Of a DNA stretch of 64,000 bases, positions 46,897 to 58,474 are shown in pieces. This stretch comes from Pseudomonas nitroreducens TX1. Lineage in GTDB: Bacteria > Pseudomonadota > Gammaproteobacteria > Pseudomonadales > Pseudomonadaceae. The notes below the pieces were generated by a model, which made no database searches, was not told where the DNA came from, and was given only the letters and a program-made list of their open reading frames with translations. The position numbers and the translations under genes were made by a program. Within the stretch, counting starts at the first letter, position 1, and each line of letters begins with the position of its first letter. Where the stretch lies: assembly GCF_000313755.1 (NCBI RefSeq), contig NZ_AMZB01000091.1:1-64000 (forward strand). The letters run 5' to 3'.

Positions 46897-47865
46897 TCAG
46901 CCGCCGATGATCTTCATGATGGTGACGCCGCCGGAGAAGGCAACTTCCTGCTTGTCCGCCAGGGCCCGCACCAGCAACCGCTGCAGGGCCGGGAGCGCCT
47001 GGTGGCGGGGCTTGTCCAGCAGGTCGCCGACGTAGTGGCGGTTGCTCGACGACAGGCAGCCATGCAGCCAGCCGGTGGACGACAGGCGCAGGCGCGAACA
47101 GGTCCGGCAGAACGGCACGCTTTCGTTGGCGATGACACCGAAATAACCCTGCCCCGGCACTTCGTAGCGAATGGCGGTAGCGTCCACCGGCGCATCGGCC
47201 TGGATGTAGGAGTGACGAGCCCCGATCAGTTCCAGCAGCTCCTGCAAACTGACGAACTGCTGGTGGAAGCCATTGGGATCGTGGGCCAGGTGCCCCATGC
47301 GCATCAGCTCGATGAAGCGCAGTTCGAAGCCATGCCCCAGGCAGTAGTCCAGCAACGGCACCACCTGGTCGAGGTTCTGTCCACGCAGGGGCACCATGTT
47401 CAGCTTGATCTTCAACCCGGCCGCGCGGGCCTCGTCGAGCCCCGTGAGCACGGTGGCCAGGTCGCCACCGCGGGCGATACGCCGGAAGGCGTCGGCATCC
47501 AGGGTATCAAGTGAGACATTGAGGCGGCGGATACCGCAGTCCAGCAGCAGCGGCAGCTTCTTCGACAACAGTTGGCCGTTGGTGGTGAGGGAAATGTCCT
47601 GCAAACCGAGGCGGCTTACGCCGTGGAGGAAGGTATCCAGCTTCGGACTGACCAGCGGCTCACCGCCGGTGACCCGCAGGCGCTCGATGCCGGCGGCCTC
47701 GATCAGGTAGGCGACGCCACGCACCAGCGATTCGGCGGGCAACTCATCCTGTGCAGCGACCAGACGCTTGCCGTCCGGCACGCAGTAAGTGCAGGCGTAG
47801 TTGCATGCGGCGGTCAGGCTGACCCGCAAATTGCGGAAGCGCCTGCCCTGGCGGTCGACGATCAT
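46897..47865 (-). CDS. moaA: GTP 3',8-cyclase MoaA
   Basis: A 322-residue radical SAM enzyme that makes 3',8-cyclo-7,8-dihydro-GTP in molybdenum cofactor synthesis. The N-terminal cluster ligands are Cys21, Cys25 and Cys28 (CNYACTYC). VTGGEPLV follows, and the C-terminal cluster has Cys in FCRTCSRLRLSSTGWLHGC. The protein ends in the functional Gly-Gly tail (IIGG). No other moa gene is nearby. It may be a paralogue, since Pseudomonas species often have more than one moaA. Confidence 0.93.
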   Translation of the reverse strand: MIVDRQGRRFRNLRVSLTAACNYACTYCVPDGKRLVAAQDELPAESLVRGVAYLIEAAGIERLRVTGGEPLVSPKLDTFLHGVSRLGLQDISLTTNGQLLSKKLPLLLDCGIRRLNVSLDTLDADAFRRIARGGDLATVLTGLDEARAAGLKIKLNMVPLRGQNLDQVVPLLDYCLGHGFELRFIELMRMGHLAHDPNGFHQQFVSLQELLELIGARHSYIQADAPVDATAIRYEVPGQGYFGVIANESVPFCRTCSRLRLSSTGWLHGCLSSSNRHYVGDLLDKPRHQALPALQRLLVRALADKQEVAFSGGVTIMKIIGG

Positions 47866-47958
47866 GCTTGGCTCCGGCGGGGATCATCCATTCAGTATAT
47901 CCCCGCCCTCGGCCGCCACCCTGTCGCATGAGCGACGATGGACAGCGCGAATGTCGAC

Positions 47959-48597
47959 TCAGGCGGCCGGCGTATCGCCGTCGCGCTTGCGCTTGTTACC
48001 CATGCGCACGCCGATGTCCATGAGGAACTGGAAGAACCCTTCCTGATCCTCCAGCACGTCGCGCCAGAACGGCGAGTGGTACAGCGCCACGGCGCCATGC
48101 ACCAGGGCCCAGGCTGCGCAGTAGTGGAAGTAGGCCGGAACGTCTTCCAGCTTGCCCGCCGCAATGCGTTCCTTGATCAGCTGGCTCAGGCGCTCGAAGT
48201 TGGATTCGCGGATCTTGTGCAGCTCCTCAACCATCTCCGGGACCTGGCTGGTCTTCACCACCTTTTCTTCCAGGCGGTCGAAAAGACGGTAGCGCTGCGG
48301 ATCACGCATGCGGAACTCGAAGTAGGCGCGCGACAGGCGCTCCTTGTCGCGGGCGACGTCTTCGGAGTGGAACAGGTCGGCCAGATCGCGCTCGTAGTCC
48401 AGCATCAGGCGCAGGTAGATTTCCGCCTTGGACTTGAAGTGCTTGTAAATGGTGCCTTTGCCGATACCTACGGCATCGGCGATCATTTCGACCGTGACAC
48501 TGTCTTCGCCCTGTTCCAGGAACAGCTTGAGGGCGGTGTCGAGGATTTCCTGTTCGCGACGGCGGAATTCGCGAACCTTGCGCGGCTCTTTCTGCAT
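47959..48597 (-). CDS. TetR family transcriptional regulator
   Basis: A 212-residue TetR regulator. The helix-turn-helix (about 15-62) reads FLEQGEDSVTVEMIADAVGIGKGTIYKHFKSKAEIY. The C-terminal ligand domain ends in a basic tail. It is divergent from the aminotransferase-like gene across 84 bases that contain a direct repeat of GTCAAAA. The position equals a conserved TetR gene of P. aeruginosa upstream of rgsA. Its ligand is unknown. Confidence 0.87.
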   Translation of the reverse strand: MQKEPRKVREFRRREQEILDTALKLFLEQGEDSVTVEMIADAVGIGKGTIYKHFKSKAEIYLRLMLDYERDLADLFHSEDVARDKERLSRAYFEFRMRDPQRYRLFDRLEEKVVKTSQVPEMVEELHKIRESNFERLSQLIKERIAAGKLEDVPAYFHYCAAWALVHGAVALYHSPFWRDVLEDQEGFFQFLMDIGVRMGNKRKRDGDTPAA

Positions 48598-48681
48598 AAA
48601 AAGACTGTTCGGTCAAAAATAGTCAAAATTCGAAGCCGCGTATTATGCCTATTCAGCGCCAAATTGCACGGATCATCCGAC

Positions 48682-49815
48682 ATGATTAGCTTTTCTTCCG
48701 AGTTTCCGCACCAACCCGGCCTGCGCTACCTGAACCACGCGGCGGTCGCCCCCTGGCCGAAGCGCGCCGCAGACGCCGTGGCGGCCTTCGCCCAGGAGAA
48801 CATCCTGCAGGGCGCGCGCGACTACCCGCGCTGGCTGACCATCGAAAGGCGTCTGCGCGAGCGCTTGATGCGCCTGGTGAACGCCCGGAGCACCGGCGAC
48901 ATCGCGCTGGTGAAGAACACCTCGGAGGCGCTGTCGTTCGTCGCTTTCGGCCTGGACTGGCGCCCTGGCGACCAGGTGGTGATCAGCGACCAGGAATTCC
49001 CCTCCAACCGCATCGTCTGGGAAGCGCTGAAGCCGCGCGGCGTGGAAGTCATCCAGGTGAGCCTGGACGGCGATGACCCGGAGGGCAACCTGCTGGCCGC
49101 CTGCACCTCGCGCACCCGCCTGCTGTCTATCAGCGCCGTGCAGTACGCCAGCGGCCTGCGCATGGACCTGGAGCGCCTCGGCGCCGGCTGCCGCCAGCGC
49201 GGCGTGCTGTATTGCATCGATGCCATCCAGCAACTGGGCGCCCTGCCCTTCGACGTCCAGGCCTATGACTGCGCCTTCGCCATGGCCGACGGCCACAAAT
49301 GGCTGCTCGGCCCGGAGGGCCTGGGTGTGTTCTATTGCCGCGCCGCCGAGCGCGACCAACTGGCATTGCAGGAATACGGCTGGCACATGCTGGAAAACGC
49401 CGGCAACTATGACCTCGCTGACTGGCAGCCGGCCCGCAGCGCGCGGCGTTTCGAGTGCGGCAGCCCGAATATGCTGGGCGCCGTGGCGCTGGAAGCCAGC
49501 CTGAGCCTGCTGGAGGAAGTGGGCATGGGGACGGTAGGCGAACTGGTGCAGGCGCGCGTCCAGCAGTTGCAGGACGGCCTGGGCCGTATCGACGGAGCCT
49601 CACTGCACAGCCCGCTGGACCCGACCCGCCGCGCCGGCATCCTGACCTTCAGCCTGGCAGGTTGGGACAATACGCGGCTGCTGGAGCGCCTGCGCGCCGA
49701 ACAGGTGGTGTGCATCCAGCGTGGGGCCGGCATCCGCTTCTCGCCGCACTTCTACACCAGCGAGGCGTTGATCGACGAAACCCTGGAGCTGATCGTGGCT
49801 CTGGCGGGGCAGTAA
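48682..49815 (+). CDS. Class V aminotransferase / cysteine desulfurase-like protein
   Basis: A 377-residue PLP enzyme of fold type I. The PLP Lys is in MADGHKWLLGPEGLGVFYC, and the aldimine Asp/Gln set is in YCIDAIQQLGALPFD. The substrate-side Arg is in ARRFECGSPN. No active-site Cys loop like that of IscS is evident. It more closely resembles SufS/isopenicillin-epimerase-like proteins of unknown substrate. The ATG at 48682 gives the conserved MISFSSEFPHQPGLRYLNHA; longer frames run antisense to the TetR gene. Confidence 0.85.
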   Translation: MISFSSEFPHQPGLRYLNHAAVAPWPKRAADAVAAFAQENILQGARDYPRWLTIERRLRERLMRLVNARSTGDIALVKNTSEALSFVAFGLDWRPGDQVVISDQEFPSNRIVWEALKPRGVEVIQVSLDGDDPEGNLLAACTSRTRLLSISAVQYASGLRMDLERLGAGCRQRGVLYCIDAIQQLGALPFDVQAYDCAFAMADGHKWLLGPEGLGVFYCRAAERDQLALQEYGWHMLENAGNYDLADWQPARSARRFECGSPNMLGAVALEASLSLLEEVGMGTVGELVQARVQQLQDGLGRIDGASLHSPLDPTRRAGILTFSLAGWDNTRLLERLRAEQVVCIQRGAGIRFSPHFYTSEALIDETLELIVALAGQ

Positions 49816-49926
49816 TGCAGTCGCGACCGAGAAAGCTGCTCAGCCCGGTGTGATGTATTCCAAATCCGTTTAAAAAACACCGGGCACCCTGTGGCAGCCG
49901 CCGCAACTTGGCCAATACTTGTAGAT

Positions 49927-50049
49927 ACCGGTGCGCGGCATCTCCCCCCAAGTGCCCTGCCGGTGAAGGCACCGAGGATCGCGTGCCTTATTGTTACACT
50001 CCTAATGGTCTTGACCCGGATTCATCCCCCAGAACCCGGGTTTTTTTTT
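49927..50049 (+). ncRNA. rgsA: Small regulatory RNA RgsA (P16)
   Basis: This gene-free stretch carries a stem GTGCC (49952-49956)/GGCAC (49968-49972). A strong intrinsic terminator follows, ACCCGG (50014-50019)/CCGGGT (50036-50041) with nine T residues. An upstream CAATACT (49913-49919) resembles an RpoS -10, giving a transcript of about 123 nt. In P. aeruginosa, RgsA, an RpoS-dependent and Gac-influenced sRNA, lies between the same two neighbours. Identity rests on position and architecture; the 5' end is approximate. Confidence 0.7.
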
Positions 50050-50087
50050 GCGCGCAGGAAATGTAACGGCGTTCCTCATCCAGTCGA

Positions 50088-50864
50088 TCAGCTGGCGAGC
50101 GGGAACAGCCGGCGGAAGTTGGCAGTGGTCTGCTCGGCCAGGCTCTCGAAGCTGACTCCGCGCAGCACGGCCAGGTACTCGGCCACTTCGCGTACGTATT
50201 CGGGCAGGTTCGGCTTGCCGCGGTGGGGAACCGGTGCCAGGTAGGGCGAATCGGTTTCCACCAGCAGGCGATCCACCGGCACCTGGCGGGCGACTTCGCG
50301 CAGCTGCTCGGCATTACGGAAGGTGACGATGCCCGACAGCGAAATGTAGAAGCCGATATCCAGCGCCGCCTTGGCCATCTCCCAGTCTTCGGTGAAGCAG
50401 TGCAGCACGCCGGCCTGCGGCAGCGCCGCCTCGCGCAGCAGCGCCAGGGTGTCGGCGCGGGCTTCGCGCGTATGCACGATGACCGGCTTGCCGGTGAGCT
50501 TGGCGGCCTCCAGGTGCAGGCGGAAAGCCTCCTGTTGCAACTCGGCGGCCTCGGGCTCGTAGTGATAATCCAGGCCGGTCTCGCCGATCGCCACCACACG
50601 CGGATGATTCAGCTCGTCCAGCAACCAGTCCAGCGCCGGCGCGGCACCGGGCTCAAGGTCCAGCGGATGGACGCCCACGGAGCAATGCACATCGGCATAG
50701 CGTTCAGCCAGGTCCTTCACCGCCCTGGCGTTGTCCGCACTTACGCCGATGCACAGGAACTGGCTGACGCCACGCGCCCGCGCGGCGTCCAGCGCGGCAT
50801 CCAGCGACCCGTCGTGGGCGGCGAGATCGAGACGATCGAGATGGCAGTGGGAATCGACCAGCAT
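50088..50864 (-). CDS. TatD family hydrolase (YcfH type)
   Basis: A 258-residue metal-dependent hydrolase. The metal-ligand motifs are DSHCHLDRL, SVGVHPLD, GETGLDYHYEPEA, VHTREA, VLHCFTE and VETDSPYLAPVPHRGKPN. The last is the YcfH version, distinct from TatD at 2378-3178. Relatives act as DNases or deacetylases. It is downstream of pilZ, from which it is separated by a hairpin terminator at 50887-50910. Confidence 0.9.
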   Translation of the reverse strand: MLVDSHCHLDRLDLAAHDGSLDAALDAARARGVSQFLCIGVSADNARAVKDLAERYADVHCSVGVHPLDLEPGAAPALDWLLDELNHPRVVAIGETGLDYHYEPEAAELQQEAFRLHLEAAKLTGKPVIVHTREARADTLALLREAALPQAGVLHCFTEDWEMAKAALDIGFYISLSGIVTFRNAEQLREVARQVPVDRLLVETDSPYLAPVPHRGKPNLPEYVREVAEYLAVLRGVSFESLAEQTTANFRRLFPLAS

Positions 50865-50886
50865 GAAAACACTCTCCGAAAAATGA

Positions 50887-50910
50887 CGAAGCGCCCCATC
50901 GGGCGCTTCG
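50887..50910 (-). terminator. Hairpin between pilZ and the TatD gene
   Basis: CGAAGCGCCC and GGGCGCTTCG form a perfect 10-base stem with loop CATC. On the minus strand it is followed by TCATTTTTC, so it probably limits read-through from pilZ. Confidence 0.65.
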
Positions 50911-50937
50911 TGCGTGCAGCTGTATAGGCGACGAATT

Positions 50938-51294
50938 CTACATGGTATGGGTCGGGCGGTCCGACTTCAGCGCGCCGGCGAGGTAGGTCTCGATCTTGTT
51001 GCGCGCGGTGTTGTCGCCATCGTTGAACTGCACGCCGATACCGGCGGCACGGTTGCCCTGGGCGCCTTTCGGCGTGATCCAGACCACCTTGCCGGCGACC
51101 GGGATCTTCTCCGGCTCGTCCATCAGGTTGAGCAGCATGAAGACCTCGTCGCCCAACTTGTAGGTCTTGTTGGTCGGAATGAACAGCCCTCCGTTGCGGA
51201 TGAACGGCATGTAGGCGGCATACAGCACGGATTTGTCCTTGATGGTCAAAGACAGGATTCCGTTACGCGGACCCAGATTTGGTGGCAAGCTCAT
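50938..51294 (-). CDS. pilZ: Type IV pilus assembly protein PilZ
   Basis: A 118-residue protein, founder of the PilZ family. It shows RNGGLFIPTNKTYKLGDEVFMLLNLMDEP and AGKVVWITPKGAQGNRAAGIGVQF. The N-terminal RxxxR c-di-GMP motif of canonical PilZ domains is absent, as in P. aeruginosa PilZ, which works through FimX and PilB instead of binding the nucleotide. It is 36 bases downstream of holB. Confidence 0.93.
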   Translation of the reverse strand: MSLPPNLGPRNGILSLTIKDKSVLYAAYMPFIRNGGLFIPTNKTYKLGDEVFMLLNLMDEPEKIPVAGKVVWITPKGAQGNRAAGIGVQFNDGDNTARNKIETYLAGALKSDRPTHTM

Positions 51295-51330
51295 TCAGCT
51301 GTCCTGGCAGATTTTTCCGATGGCCGGATT

Positions 51331-54062
<2,732 letters not shown>

Positions 54063-54068
54063 CACGTA

Positions 54069-54884
54069 TCAGGAATCCAGAAGTTCGCGGAGTTGGCCCT
54101 GCAGTTTACGGGTCAGCGGCCCGACCGGCCAAGCGAACTCGGCCACGCCGCGCACCGGCCAGATACCGTAGAGGCTGTTGCAGAGAAAGACCTCATCGGC
54201 CTGCGCCAGTTCGCCGTACTCGATGTCGCGGACGATGACCGGCAGCCCCAGGTCGCGGGTGCGCTCGAGGATCTCCGCGCGCATCACGCCGGCGACGCCA
54301 CAACGGCTGAGCTCAGCCGTGATCAGCTCACCCTGCTTCACCAGGAACAGGTTGCTGAACACCCCTTCGACGATCCGCCCGGAAACATCGCGCATCAATC
54401 CTTCGGCGAAGGCCGGGTCGCTCCACTCGGCGCGGGCCAGGACCTGTTCCAGGCGATTGAGGTGCTTGAGGCCGGCGAGCAACGGCTGTTCAGCCAGGCG
54501 GGTGGCGCAGGGGAAGAGCGTGACGCCCTCTTCGCCGTTCTTCGCCGGGTAGGCCGGCGCGGGAGAACCCAGCAACAGGCGACGCACCCGGGCATCGGCC
54601 TGTGGGGCATAGCCGCGAGCACCTTCGCCACGGGTCAGCATCAGCTTGGCGACACCATCGCCGAGCAGGGCGGAAAAACGCAGGAGTTCATCTTCGACGA
54701 GATCGAGCGAGACGGGCAGGGACAGGCGCCGAACGCCCTCCTCCAGCCTCGCCCGATGGCGTGCCAGCAGGCGCGGGCGGCCTGCGGACACGCAGATCGT
54801 CTCGAACAGCCCGTCACCGTAGGCCAGCCCGCGATCACGTGCAGACAGGGCCTCGGCGCTCTGGCCGTCGATCCAGCTCAGCAT
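54069..54884 (-). CDS. pabC: 4-amino-4-deoxychorismate lyase
   Basis: A 271-residue PLP enzyme of fold type IV that releases 4-aminobenzoate and pyruvate for folate synthesis. The PLP Lys is in GLKHLNRLEQVLARAEW, preceded by RGLAYGDGLFETI. VFLCNSLYGIWPVRGV matches the C-terminal region. It overlaps fabF by one base (TGATG), and mltG starts seven bases after its stop. Confidence 0.9.
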   Translation of the reverse strand: MLSWIDGQSAEALSARDRGLAYGDGLFETICVSAGRPRLLARHRARLEEGVRRLSLPVSLDLVEDELLRFSALLGDGVAKLMLTRGEGARGYAPQADARVRRLLLGSPAPAYPAKNGEEGVTLFPCATRLAEQPLLAGLKHLNRLEQVLARAEWSDPAFAEGLMRDVSGRIVEGVFSNLFLVKQGELITAELSRCGVAGVMRAEILERTRDLGLPVIVRDIEYGELAQADEVFLCNSLYGIWPVRGVAEFAWPVGPLTRKLQGQLRELLDS

Positions 54885-56128
54885 CAGTCGTGGAACCGGC
54901 GGAACACCAGGGAACCGTTGGTACCACCGAAGCCGAACGAGTTGGACAAGGCGACCTCGATCGGACGTTCCTTGGCCTGATGCGCGACCAGGTCGAGATC
55001 GCAGCCTTCGCTGGGGTTGTCCAGGTTGATGGTCGGCGGAGCGACCTGATCACGCAGCGCGAGTACGCAGAAGATCGCCTCGACCGCGCCGGCAGCACCC
55101 AGCAGATGGCCCGTCATGGACTTGGTGGAGCTCATCGACAGCTGGTAGGCGTGATCGCCGAAGATCGACTTCACCGCGGCGATTTCCGCGATGTCGCCTG
55201 CCGGCGTCGAGGTACCGTGGGCATTGATATAGTCGACCTGCTCGGGGTTGAGCCCGGCATCGCGAAGCGCCGCCTTCATGCAGCGTGCTGCACCGGCGCC
55301 GTCTTCCGGCGGAGCGGTCATGTGGAAGGCGTCGCCGCTCATGCCGAAGCCGACAACTTCGGCGTAGATGCGTGCGCCACGTGCCTTGGCGTGCTCCAGC
55401 TCTTCCAGAACCAGGGAACCGGCACCGTCTGAGAGCACGAAACCGTCACGGTCCTGGTCCCACGGGCGGCTCGCTCTGGTCGGCTCGTCGTTACGGGTGG
55501 ATAGTGCGCGAGCCGCGCCGAAGCCGCCCAGGCCGAGACCACAGGCCGCCATTTCGGACCCGCCGGCGACCATCACGTCAGCATCGCCGTAGGCGATATT
55601 GCGGGCGGCCATGCCGATATTGTGGGTGCCGGTGGTGCAGGCAGTGGTAATGGCGTAGTTGGGGCCCTGCAGACCGAGGTTGATCGACAGGAACCCGGAA
55701 ACCATGTTGATGACCGAGCCAGGCACGAAGAACGGCGAGATACGCCGCGGGCCCTGCTCGAACAGCGAACGACAGGTGTTTTCGATGTTGGTCAGGCCGC
55801 CGATGCCCGAACCGATGGCAACGCCGATGCGCTCCCGGTTGGCGTCGGTGACTTCCAGACCGGAATCGCGCACCGCCTGATAGCTGGCGGCGAGGCCGTA
55901 CTGGATGAACAGGTCGAGTTTGCGAGCTTCCTTGGCGGACATGTATTGCTCGACGTCGAACCCTTTCACCGAGCCGCCGAAACGGGTGGCAAAGGCGGAC
56001 AGGTCCATGTGTTCGATCGGGGCGATACCGCTGCGCCCGGCGAGAATGCCTTCCCAACTGCTCGGCACATCCACGCCCAGGGGCGACAACATTCCCATGC
56101 CAGTGATGACTACGCGTCTACGCGACAC
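54884..56128 (-). CDS. fabF: 3-oxoacyl-ACP synthase II
   Basis: A 414-residue elongating condensing enzyme. The nucleophile Cys164 is in [10 protein letters not shown], and the two catalytic His are in [11 protein letters not shown] and [12 protein letters not shown]. It condenses acyl-enzyme with malonyl-ACP and usually controls temperature-dependent unsaturation. It follows acpP across a 118-base gap with two hairpins and is coupled to pabC. Confidence 0.95.
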   Translation of the reverse strand: MSRRRVVITGMGMLSPLGVDVPSSWEGILAGRSGIAPIEHMDLSAFATRFGGSVKGFDVEQYMSAKEARKLDLFIQYGLAASYQAVRDSGLEVTDANRERIGVAIGSGIGGLTNIENTCRSLFEQGPRRISPFFVPGSVINMVSGFLSINLGLQGPNYAITTACTTGTHNIGMAARNIAYGDADVMVAGGSEMAACGLGLGGFGAARALSTRNDEPTRASRPWDQDRDGFVLSDGAGSLVLEELEHAKARGARIYAEVVGFGMSGDAFHMTAPPEDGAGAARCMKAALRDAGLNPEQVDYINAHGTSTPAGDIAEIAAVKSIFGDHAYQLSMSSTKSMTGHLLGAAGAVEAIFCVLALRDQVAPPTINLDNPSEGCDLDLVAHQAKERPIEVALSNSFGFGGTNGSLVFRRFHD

Positions 56129-56160
56129 TGTGACTTCCTCTCATGTATTTCACGGCAATA

Positions 56161-56180
56161 ACGCCGGCAGATGCCGGCGT
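56161..56180. other. Second hairpin in the acpP-fabF spacer
   Basis: ACGCCGGCA and TGCCGGCGT form a 9-base perfect stem with loop GA, next to the terminator-like hairpin. It starts 33 bases before fabF on the minus strand and could affect RNA processing or fabF translation. Confidence 0.5.
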
Positions 56181-56187
56181 TAAAGAA

Positions 56188-56218
56188 AAGCCGCACGCCT
56201 TTGCAGGCCGTGCGGCTT
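56188..56218 (-). terminator. Partial terminator between acpP and fabF
   Basis: AAGCCGCAC and GTGCGGCTT form a strong stem, followed on the minus strand by TTCTTTAA. It lies 29 bases past acpP. Since fabF follows, it probably reduces but does not stop transcription, keeping acpP messenger in excess. Confidence 0.65.
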
Positions 56219-56246
56219 CTTTCGTCGGGGAGCCGACGACTACGTC

Positions 56247-56483
56247 TTATGCCTGGTGGGCAACGATGTAGTCGATGGCTTCCTGAACGGTGGTGATCTT
56301 CTCGGCTTGCTCGTCGGGGATTTCGGTCTCGAATTCCTCTTCCAGAGCCATCACCAGCTCAACGGTGTCAAGGGAGTCGGCGCCCAGGTCTTCAACGAAG
56401 GAAGCGCTGTTGGTGACTTCTTCTTCCTTAACGCCGAGTTGCTCAGCAACGATCTTCTTGACGCGTTCTTCGATGGTGCTCAT
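56247..56483 (-). CDS. acpP: Acyl carrier protein
   Basis: A 78-residue acidic four-helix protein that carries acyl chains on 4'-phosphopantetheine. The attachment site is Ser37 in [12 protein letters not shown]. It is followed by [16 protein letters not shown]. An AGGAG ribosome site precedes the ATG. A separate promoter lies upstream at 56534-56561, which agrees with its need for high expression. Confidence 0.97.
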   Translation of the reverse strand: MSTIEERVKKIVAEQLGVKEEEVTNSASFVEDLGADSLDTVELVMALEEEFETEIPDEQAEKITTVQEAIDYIVAHQA

Positions 56484-56533
56484 ACCTTGTTTTCACTCCT
56501 ATGGACAATCCGTACAGCTGGGCTGCGGGTAAG

Positions 56534-56561
56534 TGTATAGAAAGGGTTTTCTGCATTTCAA
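56534..56561 (-). promoter_or_regulatory. Candidate acpP promoter
   Basis: On the minus strand TTGAAA is followed after 16 bases by TATACA, good fits to sigma-70 -35 and -10. The predicted start leaves a 5' leader of about 44 nt before acpP. It lies in the 190-base fabG-acpP spacer. Confidence 0.55.
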
Positions 56562-56673
56562 GCTGAACGCTGACGCCCCTTCCCGGCGACCCAGTTGCTC
56601 TGTCTATCCCAGCGCGAACGCTTGGGGAAATTTAGACAGCGCATATGACATCGCCACGAAGGAACTCGTCACA

Positions 56674-57417
56674 TCAGCTCATGTACATTCCGCCATTCAC
56701 CGGTACCGTGGCACCCGTTACGTAAGCTGCGCCCTCGGAAGCGAGGAATGCTACCACTTTGGCGATCTCTTCGGCTTGTCCCAGTCGACCCAGCGGAATC
56801 TGCCCGAGCAGCGCTTCACGCTGAGCCTCCGGCAGTTCGCGAGTCATGTCGGTATCGATGAAGCCAGGAGCAACCGCGTTGACAGTGATAGCACGGGAAC
56901 CGACTTCGCGCGCCAGCGCGCGGGTGAAGCCTTCCAGACCGGCCTTGGCGGCGGCGTAGTTGGTCTGCCCCGCGTTGCCCATGGCACCGACGACGGAGCC
57001 GATATTGATAATGCGACCCCAGCGAGCCTTGGTCATGCCGCGCAGGACGGCTTTCGACAGACGGTAGAGGCTGTTGAGGTTGGTGTTGACGACGTCGAAC
57101 CACTCGTCGTCTTTCATGCGCATCAGCAGGTTATCGCGGGTGATGCCGGCGTTATTGACGACGATGGCCGGTGCACCGGATTCTTTCTGGATGGCTTCGA
57201 CAACGGCGGTCACGGACTCGTCGTTGGACACATCCAGGACCATGCCAGAACCCCGGATGCCATTTTCCTTGAGGTACTCGGAAATCTTCTGTGCGCCGGA
57301 TTCGCTGGTAGCAGTGCCGACCACGGTGGCGCCCATGCGACCCAGTTCCAGTGCGATGGCCTGGCCAATACCGCGGCTCGCGCCAGTAACCAGGGCAACC
57401 TTACCTTGCAGACTCAT
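56674..57417 (-). CDS. fabG: 3-oxoacyl-ACP reductase
   Basis: A 247-residue SDR that reduces beta-ketoacyl-ACP with NADPH. The cofactor site TGASRGIG is at 11-18, the catalytic set is Ser141, Tyr154 and Lys158 (YAAAKAG), and the C-terminus is TVPVNGGMYMS. It follows fabD by 14 bases. Confidence 0.96.
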   Translation of the reverse strand: MSLQGKVALVTGASRGIGQAIALELGRMGATVVGTATSESGAQKISEYLKENGIRGSGMVLDVSNDESVTAVVEAIQKESGAPAIVVNNAGITRDNLLMRMKDDEWFDVVNTNLNSLYRLSKAVLRGMTKARWGRIINIGSVVGAMGNAGQTNYAAAKAGLEGFTRALAREVGSRAITVNAVAPGFIDTDMTRELPEAQREALLGQIPLGRLGQAEEIAKVVAFLASEGAAYVTGATVPVNGGMYMS

Positions 57418-57431
57418 GCTTTATCTCCTGT

Positions 57432-58370
57432 TCAAGCCAGAGCCGCGCGGGCTGCACCGAAGGCGTCCGCGGAGTCCAGGTTGTGGGTGGTCACGCCCTT
57501 GGCGCAACGCTTGTTCAAACCAGCCAGTACCTTGCCCGGGCCGCACTCGACCAGGTCGGTGACGCCCTTCTCGGCCAGCAGCTGCACGCTCTCGACCCAG
57601 CGGACCGGGCTGTACAGCTGCGCCAGCAGGTCGCGCTTGAGCGCCGCCAGGTCAGCCGGCACCTGGGCGGTGACGTTCTGCACCAGGGCAATCTGCGGCA
57701 TTTGCCACTGCACAGCCTCGACGGCCTCGGCGAAGCGCTCAGCAGCCGGACGCATCAGTTCGCAGTGCGATGGCACGCTGACCGGCAGGGCCACGGCGCG
57801 CTTGGCCCCACGAGCCTTGCAGCCTTCGATGGCGCGCTCGACAGCCTTGGCGGCACCAGCAATCACCACCTGACCGGGCGCATTGAAGTTCACAGCACTG
57901 ACCACTTCACCCTGGGCCGCTTCGGCGCAGGCGGCGAGCACATCGGCATCCTCCAGGCCGAGGATGGCGGCCATGCCGCCAGTGCCGGCAGGAACAGCTT
58001 CCTGCATCAGTTGGCCGCGACGCTCGACCAGCTTCACCGCATCGGCGAAGGCCAGGCTGCCAGCGGCGACCAGCGCGGAGTACTCGCCCAGGCTATGGCC
58101 AGCCACATAGGCCGGCTGCACGCCACCTTCCGCCTGCCACAGGCGCCACAGGGCAATGGAGGCAGTGAGGATGGCGGGCTGGGTCTTGTCGGTCTGGTTC
58201 AGGCGCTCTTCCGGACCTTCCTGGACCAGGGCCCACAGGTCATAACCCAGGGCGGCGGAAGCTTCGGCGAAGGTCTCGCGCACGGTGGCGTGCTGGGCAC
58301 CCAGCTCGGCGAGCATGCCGAGCGACTGCGAACCTTGACCGGGGAATACGAAGGCGAGGGATGCGGACAT
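57432..58370 (-). CDS. fabD: Malonyl-CoA-ACP transacylase
   Basis: A 312-residue acyltransferase that loads malonate on ACP. The nucleophile Ser93 is in GHSLGEYSAL, FPGQGSQ is near the N-terminus, and the His partner is in VSVPSHCELM. It lies between plsX and fabG in the minus-strand fab operon, with a 104-base gap to plsX. Confidence 0.96.
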   Translation of the reverse strand: MSASLAFVFPGQGSQSLGMLAELGAQHATVRETFAEASAALGYDLWALVQEGPEERLNQTDKTQPAILTASIALWRLWQAEGGVQPAYVAGHSLGEYSALVAAGSLAFADAVKLVERRGQLMQEAVPAGTGGMAAILGLEDADVLAACAEAAQGEVVSAVNFNAPGQVVIAGAAKAVERAIEGCKARGAKRAVALPVSVPSHCELMRPAAERFAEAVEAVQWQMPQIALVQNVTAQVPADLAALKRDLLAQLYSPVRWVESVQLLAEKGVTDLVECGPGKVLAGLNKRCAKGVTTHNLDSADAFGAARAALA

Positions 58371-58474
58371 TGCAACAGGTCCCTTTTGTCTGTGTCGTCA
58401 AATGGATAACGCCGGCGAAAGCCTGGCGCATTGAACTGACAGTTGGATGACGGTCTGACGACCGCGGTCACACA

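Noticed and set aside
47866-47958. Molybdenum-cofactor riboswitch upstream of moaA
   Set aside because: The spacer is only 93 bases and shows no long conserved-looking stems of that class.
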